Part shown: positions 6,924 through 12,323 of the stretch, in pieces
Position numbering within the stretch: the first letter of the stretch is position 1
How the letters are laid out: each line of letters starts with the position of its first letter
DNA from: DASWHD01 sp036393335
GTDB taxonomy: Bacteria > CG2-30-53-67 > CG2-30-70-394
Reading direction: 5' to 3'
Length of the DNA stretch: 21,598 nucleotides
Assembly (NCBI GenBank): GCA_036393335.1
Contig: DASWHD010000085.1
Coordinates: 1 to 21,598, forward strand
Translations under genes and position numbers: made by a program
Notes under the pieces: model-generated
Seen by the model: only the letters and a program-made list of their open reading frames with translations
Told to the model about the DNA's origin: nothing
The model's database searches: none

Positions 6924-8126
6924 ATGGCCCTGCGCGACCTCTTCTCCCTCGCCCTCGCCGCGGTCACCGCCCACCGCCTGCGCTCCGCCCTGTCCATGGT
7001 CGGGATCGCCATCGGCATCGCCGCGGTGCTGCTTCTCACCTCCATCGGCGAGGGGACGCGCCGTTACATCCTCAGCCAATTCACCCAGTTCGGCACCAAC
7101 ATCCTCGCGGTGAACCCGGGCAAGACCAAGACCGTTGGGATTCCGGGGGTGCTGGGGGGCACCACCCACAAGCTCACCCTGGACGACGCCGAGGCGATCC
7201 TGCGCCTCCCCGGCGTGGAGCGCATGGTCCCCCTCGCCATGGGGACGGCGCGGGTCGAGGCGGGGGAACGGGGGCGCAGCGTCTACGTCTACGGCGTCAC
7301 TCCGGACGTCCCGGCGGTGTGGAAGATGGCGGTGCGCGTCGGCCGCTTCTGGCCACCCGGCGACCCGCGCCGCGGCACCCCCGTGGCCCTCCTCGGCCCC
7401 ACCCTGAAGCGTGAGCTGTTCGGTGAGCGGCCCGCTCTCGGCCAGTTCGTGCGCATTGCCGAGACCCGCTTCCGGGTGATCGGCGTAATGACCCCCAAGG
7501 GGCGCATGCTCGGCTTCGACATCGACGATGCCGCCTACATCCCGGTGGCCACGGCGATGCGCATCTTCAACCTCGACGAGCTCTTGGAGATCGACGTGCT
7601 GTTCGCCCATGCCGGCCTCACCAACCCGGTGGCGGCGGCCGTGCGCCGCCTCCTCACCGAACGCCACAATGGGAACGAGGACTTCACCATCACCACCCAG
7701 ACCGCGATGCTCGAGGTGCTCGGCAACGTGATGGACGTGATCACTCTGTCGGTCGGCGCGATCGCCGCCATCTCCCTGTTGGTGGGCGCGATCGGCATCC
7801 TGACCATGATGTGGATCGCCGTGGGGGAGCGCACCGGCGAGATCGGTCTGGTGCGGGCGCTGGGCGCAACCCGCGGTCAGGTGCAGCTCCTGTTCCTGGT
7901 CGAGGCAAGCGCCCTCTCCACCGCCGGCGGCGCGGTGGGCCTGGGCGTCGGCCTCGGCGCCGCGGCCCTGCTGCGCGCCCTGGTCCCGGGCCTGCCCATC
8001 GAAACGCCACCGGGCCTGGTGGCGGTCGCCCTGATGGTGAGCCTCGCCACCGGCCTGGGCGCCGGGGTTTGGCCGGCGCGGCGGGCCGCGGCCCTAGACC
8101 CGGTGGAGGCCCTGCGGGAGGAGTAG
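6924..8126 (+). CDS. ABC transporter permease, MacB/FtsX type (second of two)
   Basis: The protein is 400 residues and a clear paralogue of the preceding permease: N-terminal TM1 at about 19-42, periplasmic core, then three C-terminal TM segments with the signature AVGERTGEIGLVRALGATRG. Shared periplasmic stretches (for example QFGTNILAVNPGKTKT here versus QFATLGTNLLVVIPGKTET in the first copy) support duplication and divergence. Two different permease genes behind one ATPase gene suggest that the membrane part is a heterodimer, in contrast to MacB itself, where ATPase and permease are fused and homodimeric. Substrate is unknown. The stop at 8124-8126 is followed by no obvious terminator hairpin. 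Confidence 0.9.
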   Translation: MALRDLFSLALAAVTAHRLRSALSMVGIAIGIAAVLLLTSIGEGTRRYILSQFTQFGTNILAVNPGKTKTVGIPGVLGGTTHKLTLDDAEAILRLPGVERMVPLAMGTARVEAGERGRSVYVYGVTPDVPAVWKMAVRVGRFWPPGDPRRGTPVALLGPTLKRELFGERPALGQFVRIAETRFRVIGVMTPKGRMLGFDIDDAAYIPVATAMRIFNLDELLEIDVLFAHAGLTNPVAAAVRRLLTERHNGNEDFTITTQTAMLEVLGNVMDVITLSVGAIAAISLLVGAIGILTMMWIAVGERTGEIGLVRALGATRGQVQLLFLVEASALSTAGGAVGLGVGLGAAALLRALVPGLPIETPPGLVAVALMVSLATGLGAGVWPARRAAALDPVEALREE

Positions 8127-8227
8127 CACAGGGGCCCGAACCGCCGACGATCCCGGCCTCGGCTGCCCTCACCTGCGCCGAGACCATCGGTACCACGCGC
8201 GGCTCTTATCCGGCGACGCCCGAGCGC

Positions 8228-8260
8228 AGCAAAAAAGTTGCTCAGCGGCAAAAAATCGCT
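8228..8260. promoter_or_regulatory. Two tandem short palindromes overlapping the promoter (operator candidate)
   Basis: AGCAA-AAAAG-TTGCT (8228-8242) is a perfect 5-bp-arm palindrome; AGCG-GCAAAAAAT-CGCT (8244-8260) is a second with 4-bp arms. They are side by side, 16-18 bases apart, and also resemble each other as direct repeats (GCAGCAAAAAA / GCGGCAAAAAA). They cover the -35 and the spacer. This could be a repressor site or chance in A-rich DNA. Confidence 0.3.
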
Positions 8261-8265
8261 ATCCT
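8238..8265 (+). promoter_or_regulatory. Putative sigma-70 promoter of the 65-aa gene
   Basis: TTGCTC (8238-8243), a 16-base spacer, then TATCCT (8260-8265), in a notably A-rich stretch within otherwise very G/C-rich DNA. The predicted transcript start near 8272 leaves a ~55-base leader before the ATG at 8327. Confidence 0.5.
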
Positions 8266-8298
8266 TTCACGTTGCCACGGGCCTCCCGGAAAGTCCGT

Positions 8299-8322
8299 AA
8301 AACCTAGAAAAGAAAGGGTTTT
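8299..8322 (+). promoter_or_regulatory. Leader hairpin that could mask the SD of the 65-aa gene
   Basis: AAAACC (8299-8304) can pair with GGTTTT (8317-8322). The loop and the start of the 3' arm hold the AGAAAGGG SD. The stem is weak (6 bp, mostly A-T), so any control would be subtle. Confidence 0.25.
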
Positions 8323-8326
8323 AATC

Positions 8327-8524
8327 ATGATCTACATGGGTTCGCCGGTCATCGTCGACCTCCTCGAGTGGTGGGAAAAAGAACTCACCAGCGCCACCCC
8401 CGAAGAGCTGCCGACCGTGCTAGAGCACCTGATGGCCGAGCGGTTCCAGTACAACCCGGAGACCGCCAAGGCCCTCGAGGCCCTGCACGCCAAGTACGCG
8501 GAGCAGACCGCGGCCGCCGCGTGA
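8327..8524 (+). CDS. 65-aa protein of unknown function
   Basis: The ATG at 8327 follows AGAAAGGG (8311-8318) at good spacing and the frame runs 65 residues to TGA. The sequence begins MIYMGSPVIVDLLEWWEKEL and is predicted mostly helical: a short hydrophobic/aromatic start, an acidic middle (TPEELPTVLEHLMAERF), and a helical end tailing into alanines. There is no signal peptide, cysteine or known motif. Support for it being real: its own promoter-like region, a good SD, and biased codon use (third positions mostly G/C) within a segment where no other frame is convincing. I do not recognise the family. It sits alone, 200 bases after the ABC cassette, and its leader contains a hairpin that may cover the SD. 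Confidence 0.7.
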   Translation: MIYMGSPVIVDLLEWWEKELTSATPEELPTVLEHLMAERFQYNPETAKALEALHAKYAEQTAAAA

Positions 8525-8901
8525 TGTACTAGGTATCTCCTCGCACCCACCGAGGGGAGGAAAGGCGTGGTCTGTGCAGCCACGCCGGCGCCGGGTTGGT
8601 GCTGGTCGCCGGGGACCACGGGATTCGCTGGTCACCAACCGACGCGACGGCCCGCGGCCCAAGCTGAGCTACCGCTTCGAGCGGCGGTTTCTGGACCAAC
8701 CACGGGGGGGAAGCCACCCGGACCTGGGCCGGGTGGCGAGGCCTGACTGCCGTCAGGCAGGGGGGCGCCTAGCGTCCCTCTTCATAGCAGGGCGAGGTGC
8801 GTGCGAAACGAGACCGGCCTGTGCCGCTACACCCAGGGACCCGCGCCCGCGAGCGGCGACCCGAGTTTGCGACGCATTTCGTGGGCACGTATGGTGTGCG
8901 A
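8525..8901. other. Gene-free, hairpin-rich intergenic stretch
   Basis: No convincing coding frame is present. Four perfect inverted repeats occur: GGTTGGTG (8594-8601) with CACCAACC (8633-8640), enclosing TGGTC/GACCA (8603-8607/8614-8618); GCCACCCG (8713-8720) with CGGGTGGC (8730-8737); and GCCTGAC (8741-8747) with GTCAGGC (8752-8758). The last two are adjacent and could act as a terminator or processing site for the 65-aa gene's transcript, though no T-run follows. A structured small RNA is possible but nothing identifies one. Confidence 0.4.
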
Positions 8902-8902
8902 A
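8867..8902 (+). promoter_or_regulatory. Putative promoter giving a leaderless antitoxin mRNA
   Basis: TTGCGA (8867-8872), exactly 17 bases, then TATGGT (8890-8895). The transcript start would fall at about 8902, the A of the antitoxin ATG. There is no SD before that ATG. Confidence 0.45.
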
Positions 8903-9132
8903 TGAACATCACCGTCACCGCAGACGAGCGGCTCATCGAGCGGGCCCGGGAGGTGGCCCGGCGCCAGGGGGTGAGCCTCAACCAGCTCATCCGCCATTGC
9001 CTCGAGTCCCGCGCCGGCGAGGTCCCGGGCGAGGAGGTGGCGACCCTGTTGCTGGCCTTGATGCAGGAGCGAGGCGGTCACTCCGGCGGCCAGCCCTTCT
9101 CCCGTGACACGGCGTACGCAGGCCGGGCGTGA
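8902..9132 (+). CDS. Ribbon-helix-helix antitoxin of a VapBC-like pair
   Basis: The protein is 76 residues. The N terminus (MNITVTADERLIERAREVAR, then RQGVSLNQLIRHCLESRAG) shows the ribbon-helix-helix layout: a short beta strand (NITVTAD), helix A, a turn (GVS) and helix B (LNQLIRHCLE), which dimerises to bind operator DNA. The C-terminal ~35 residues would wrap the toxin. Its stop (9130-9132) overlaps the GTG (9129-9131) of the PIN-domain gene, the usual antitoxin-toxin arrangement. An in-frame extension upstream to a GTG at 8797 lacks family features and is rejected. Since the partner toxin is internally deleted, this antitoxin may be an orphan that still represses its own promoter or neutralises a related toxin elsewhere (inference). 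Confidence 0.75.
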   Translation: MNITVTADERLIERAREVARRQGVSLNQLIRHCLESRAGEVPGEEVATLLLALMQERGGHSGGQPFSRDTAYAGRA

Positions 9133-9293
9133 GCGAGCGGCTCTTTCTCGACACCAGCCTCCTCGTCTATGCGGACGACCTGGACGCGGGCGAGAAGAAC
9201 CAGGTTGCGCGGCGGCTCCTGACGGAGGGCCTCCACCATGGCCAGACCCTGGACGGCGTGCGTATTGAGAATCCCTTCCTCGCCACTAGGTGA
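9129..9293 (+). pseudogene. PIN-domain (VapC-like) toxin, internally deleted remnant
   Basis: A 54-codon open frame starts with GTG overlapping the antitoxin stop. Residues 1-33 are the N terminus of a PIN toxin (RLFLDTSLLVYADDLDAGEK; D8 is the first catalytic aspartate, in the LDTSLLVY motif). From about residue 29 it continues directly as a PIN-toxin C terminus (RRLLTEGLHHGQTLDGVRIE, then NPF). Normal members are about 130-140 residues, so around 80 internal residues are missing, including the later acidic residues that complete the metal site. The frame is kept across the join. The string RRLL at the join fits both the end of helix 1 and the start of the C-terminal motif, so the deletion probably arose between short repeats. 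The product should be inactive as a nuclease. Confidence 0.75.
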
Positions 9294-9307
9294 AACGACT
9301 GCCCTTC

Positions 9308-10360
9308 ATGTCTGGCACCAGGGGTGTCGTGACCCGCAAAACCGTGGTGGCCCTCATTTCATGGGCCCTCCTGGTATGCGCTCTCCTAATGACCCTCTCG
9401 GCTACGGCCCGTGCGGCAAGCCACGTCCCCCTGCCGGTGCGCAATCAGATGCCGATGAGCGCGGCGCTGCTGGACTTTGTGCCGATCTCGGCGGAGGCGG
9501 TCGGGCGCGGGGTGTGGGACGGCCGGGTGTCGTTCCACGCGGCGAATATGATCGCCCAGGAGCAGGAGGACGGAGTGGCGATGCGCATGGACCTGGAGTC
9601 CCACACGGTCATGGCCGACCTCGCCTACGGCATCACGGACCGCCTCACTCTGCGCACCGCCCTCGGCTACCGATGGCACACGGGAGGCTTCCTCGACGGG
9701 TTCATCGAAGGGGTGGAGGAGACCCTGCATCTCCCGACCCCGTGGTCACGCACCCACTCCGAGGACGGGGAGACCGTGTGGTGGATCCGCGAGCAGAGCC
9801 AGGTGACCTTCGAGCGCACCGATCCTGCCGGCGGTCTCACCGACCTCACCGTCGAGACGGACTGGCAGGTCTCCGAGCAACGCGGCGGTTGGCCGGCCAC
9901 GACCCTGCGCCTGGCCACCAAGGTCCCCACCGCGCCGACCCACGACGCCCTGGGCACGGGCGGGATCGACTACGGAGCGGGGGTTGCCCTCTCCTGGGGA
10001 TACGGCCGGTGGGCCACCCACCTCAACCTCGACGTCGCCTGGCTCGCGGACCACGACGGCCTGGCGGAGACCGCCTTCGAGGACACCGGCGTGCTGCGCA
10101 CCGCCACCCTCAGCCAGGTGGTGGCCTTGGGTGAACGGTGGGATGGCGTCCTGCAAGTGGAGGCGCGCAACGACCCGTACCGGACCGAGATCGAGTCCAT
10201 CATCGAATCCCTGTCGGCGGAGGTGCACCTGGGGGCACGGCGCACCCTCGCCGGCGGCGGCAATTGGTTCGTGGCGGTCACCGAGAACATGATGGACAAG
10301 GCAAGCCCGGACTTCGGCGTGGTGGTGGGGATCGAGCTGCGGCGGGGCACAGGCCGGTAA
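9308..10360 (+). CDS. DUF3187-like outer-membrane/envelope protein
   Basis: The protein is 350 residues from the ATG at 9308. Other in-frame starts are a GTG at 9290 (overlapping the toxin remnant's stop) and a GTG at 9329 with AGGGG close upstream; all keep the same signal peptide. A positively charged start, a hydrophobic stretch and an SATARA-A cleavage site direct it to the Sec pathway. The mature protein shows alternating beta-strand patterns and the motif HTGGFLDGFIEGVEE, which I recall as diagnostic of DUF3187 proteins, a family of predicted outer-membrane beta-barrels of unknown role. Further family-like segments are ITDRLTLRTALGYR and TLRLATKVPT. No C-terminal aromatic anchor is evident (it ends in RRGTGR). 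Its neighbours give no functional hint. Confidence 0.7.
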   Translation: MSGTRGVVTRKTVVALISWALLVCALLMTLSATARAASHVPLPVRNQMPMSAALLDFVPISAEAVGRGVWDGRVSFHAANMIAQEQEDGVAMRMDLESHTVMADLAYGITDRLTLRTALGYRWHTGGFLDGFIEGVEETLHLPTPWSRTHSEDGETVWWIREQSQVTFERTDPAGGLTDLTVETDWQVSEQRGGWPATTLRLATKVPTAPTHDALGTGGIDYGAGVALSWGYGRWATHLNLDVAWLADHDGLAETAFEDTGVLRTATLSQVVALGERWDGVLQVEARNDPYRTEIESIIESLSAEVHLGARRTLAGGGNWFVAVTENMMDKASPDFGVVVGIELRRGTGR

Positions 10361-10496
10361 GCGCGCCATGTTCGGGGTGATGGCCACGACCTTCCGGCTC
10401 ATTACTCCGAGCGGAAAATAGCCTACCGGTCGACGTGTCCTCTGTGGCAGAGAATGCGTCCCAAAGGGTCTGCTCACTGCGCCCCGAGGTCAGCGA
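10361..10496 (+). other. Short intergenic region with an imperfect hairpin
   Basis: A bulged stem formed by TTCCGGCTC and GAGCGGAA (about 10391-10418) lies 30 bases past the DUF3187-like gene. There is no T-run; it may be a weak terminator. No clear promoter for the protease downstream was found. Confidence 0.25.
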
Positions 10497-11681
10497 TTGC
10501 CCGCGCCCAGTAATCTCTCGGTCCAGGTCCTGCGGCGGGGGTTGATCCCTACCGCGGTCCTCGCCCTGCTGCTGGTCGCCGTCACCTGGGGCAAGAGCTC
10601 GGGGCGCGAGCTGGCGGTGGCGGTACCGGTCTTCTGCCTCCTGTACGGCAGCCTGTTCACCCTCGGGCAGGAGGCGATCGCGGCACGGTTGCGGGAGTGG
10701 ATCGGCGGCCACACGGGACGGGCCCTCGCCCTGCCGGTCGCCCTCATCGTGCTCCTGTACACCTACTGCGCGGTGGGCGGCGGAAATCCGCTGCAGCGTA
10801 GCGGGCTGATGCTGCCTTCCCTGCTCCTGCTCCCGGTCCTCCTCTGCCACCAGGCGCAAGAGAAGGGGCGCCCGATCGGGGATCGCGACCTCGCCTGCCT
10901 CATCCTCTTCCTCGTTCCCCTGCCCGCCCTGCACCTGCCGGTGAGCGCGGAGATCCCCTTTGGTGGCGGCGGGTTCGACTCGGCCACCCGAGTAGTGATG
11001 ATCGTGGTGGGGGTTTACGCCTTCGTCGTCATGCGCGGCGTGGCGGAGGTGGGTGCGGTGGTGGCACCGCGCTGGCGCGGCCTTGCCACCACCATGGCGG
11101 TGTGGCTCGCCTTCTTCGGCCTGTGCTTCGTGGTGGCGTCCGCTACCGGTTTCGTCACCTACGTCGGCTACGAACCGATGACCGTCGCGGCGATGCGCGA
11201 CGGCGTCCGGCACTTCCTCCGGATCCTCCTCCACACGGCCCTGTTCGAGGAGCTGTTTTTCCGTGGCCTGCTCCAGAACATGGTCGCACAGCGCATCGCC
11301 CAGGCCGGGAAATGGCGTGTAGTCTGGCGTGTTGGCCTGGCGGTCCTCCTGCCAATCGCCCTGGGGGCCGGTTTCACCCTGGGGGGCGCCTTCGGCTGGC
11401 TGCCGGCAGCGGTGTGCTGCGCCCTGTTCGGTGCCGCCTACCTGCTGGAGCGGCGCGGTCGTGAGCGGGTCGGTACCTACACCGCCCTGGCCCTGGTGGG
11501 CAGCACCTTCGGCCTGGTCCACTACCACGCCGGCTCCCTGGTCTTCGTCGCCCTGGCGATGGTCGCGGGGTGGGCGTACGGCTACCTCTACCTGCGCACT
11601 CGCAACCTCCTCTATCCGGTCCTTCTCCACACCTTGATCAACAGCTCGCCGATGTTCTTCGGCCTCGCCCTGGTGAAGTGA
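10497..11681 (+). CDS. CPBP-family (CAAX-like) intramembrane metalloprotease
   Basis: The protein is 394 residues from a TTG at 10497 with GAGG (10486-10489) seven bases upstream; there is no nearby ATG in frame. It is very hydrophobic, with about ten predicted membrane segments. The three CPBP/ABI motifs are present: EELFFRG at residues 251-257 (catalytic glutamates E251/E252 and R256), TFGLVHY with H342, and HTLIN with H378 and N382. Family members are membrane-embedded proteases related to eukaryotic Rce1; in bacteria they act in peptide maturation, bacteriocin immunity or signalling, and most have no known substrate. The spacing of about 90 residues between motifs 1 and 2 is long and holds extra hydrophobic segments. 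No peptide or bacteriocin gene is adjacent, so the target is unknown. Confidence 0.88.
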   Translation: MPAPSNLSVQVLRRGLIPTAVLALLLVAVTWGKSSGRELAVAVPVFCLLYGSLFTLGQEAIAARLREWIGGHTGRALALPVALIVLLYTYCAVGGGNPLQRSGLMLPSLLLLPVLLCHQAQEKGRPIGDRDLACLILFLVPLPALHLPVSAEIPFGGGGFDSATRVVMIVVGVYAFVVMRGVAEVGAVVAPRWRGLATTMAVWLAFFGLCFVVASATGFVTYVGYEPMTVAAMRDGVRHFLRILLHTALFEELFFRGLLQNMVAQRIAQAGKWRVVWRVGLAVLLPIALGAGFTLGGAFGWLPAAVCCALFGAAYLLERRGRERVGTYTALALVGSTFGLVHYHAGSLVFVALAMVAGWAYGYLYLRTRNLLYPVLLHTLINSSPMFFGLALVK

Positions 11682-11697
11682 CGGGGTGCCAGGCCGT

Positions 11698-11744
11698 CCG
11701 ACCTACGTAGGGGTACACCGGAGTGCGTTCTCCCGGTAGGTCGG
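11698..11744. repeat. Inverted repeat CCGACCTAC/GTAGGTCGG
   Basis: CCGACCTAC (11698-11706) and GTAGGTCGG (11736-11744) are perfect 9-bp arms separated by 29 bases. The left arm overlaps a self-complementary decamer CCTACGTAGG (11702-11711). The core GTAGGTCG recurs at 11858-11879. It lies 17 bases after the protease stop. Confidence 0.6.
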
Positions 11745-11829
11745 GCAGAGCCCGCCCTGATAGGGAGGGGGACGCCACGCGCCCCCCTCGCCGCCCGGCG
11801 CAGGTCCGGGCGGCTTCACCCCCCGTGGA

Positions 11830-11849
11830 TGGCGGGCGGTCGCCCGCCA
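11830..11849. repeat. Perfect G/C hairpin
   Basis: TGGCGGGCG and CGCCCGCCA are 9-bp arms around a 2-base loop (GT). It is part of the repeat cluster downstream of the protease gene. Confidence 0.6.
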
Positions 11850-11851
11850 CC

Positions 11852-11884
11852 AGACCGTAGGTCGCGTCCCACGACCTACGGTCT
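11852..11884. repeat. 13-bp perfect palindrome containing GTAGGTCG
   Basis: AGACCGTAGGTCG (11852-11864) pairs perfectly with CGACCTACGGTCT (11872-11884) across a 7-base loop. It shares the GTAGGTCG core with 11698-11744 and resembles a REP element. Confidence 0.7.
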
Positions 11885-11925
11885 ACGGGTGATCGCCCCC
11901 CATATCCACCTGCAAAAGCGGCCAC

Positions 11926-12091
11926 CTACACCGCCTCCTCCTTGCCCGGTGGCACCACGGCGATGACGGTGGCAAACCCCATGGTCTCTATCCTCGCGGA
12001 TGACGATCTGCACCCCGGCGAGGGACACGACGTCGCGCGTGGTCAGGACGAGCGGCGCCAAGATCCGCGGCGGGAGCCGAGCGGTACGCAT
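11926..12091 (-). pseudogene. Possible frameshifted gene remnant, family unknown
   Basis: Reading the minus strand from the ATG at 12091 gives about 34 coding-looking residues (PRILAPLVLTTRDVVSLAGV, then QIVIRED). Just after this the frame loses sense, but the neighbouring frame continues plausibly (ETMGFATVIAVVPPGKEEAV) to a TAG at 11926-11928. Both parts have third positions that are almost all G/C. The total span (166 bases) is not a multiple of three, in keeping with a single-base indel near 11988. I do not recognise the protein; chance reading frames in G/C-rich DNA remain possible. Confidence 0.3.
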
Positions 12092-12323
12092 GGTCGATCC
12101 CGGGCCGGGCCGCGCTGCCGCCATCGGCGCCCCGGCCGTGCTCTACTCCGAGCGGCCGGCCGGCACACCAGCCTGACGCCACGCGGGGAACCGGCCACGG
12201 GCGAGGCGAGGGATCGATGACCGACCGGGCCTACAAGGCTGGCCGAGAAGGGGCGGTTTTGTGGGGCGCCGTTGGTTGGGATTGCGCGGGCGCAGCAGAT
12301 CCAGGGTGAGAGATGCGGGTTAG
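12092..12323. other. Intergenic stretch without a recognised gene
   Basis: I see no supported coding frame here. The last bases (12303-12319) hold a copy of a motif (GGGTGAGAGATGCGG) shared with the inverted repeat at 17021-17077. Confidence 0.4.
12303..12319 (-). repeat. Single copy of a CGCATTTCTCACC-type repeat end
   Basis: GGTGAGAGATGCG (12305-12317) differs by one base from GGTGAGAAATGCG (17065-17077), and the preceding bases also match (GATCC, then A/G GGTGAGA). It lies immediately downstream of the stop of the DUF748-like gene. No inverted partner was found nearby. Confidence 0.45.

Noticed and set aside
8574..9107. 177-aa plus-strand open frame upstream of and over the antitoxin
   Set aside because: Arg/Pro/Gly-rich, no SD, overlaps the well-supported ribbon-helix-helix gene in another frame.
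10278..11630. 450-aa minus-strand open frame over the CPBP protease
   Set aside because: Antisense shadow; translation is Gln/Glu/Arg-rich low complexity, whereas the plus strand has all three protease motifs.
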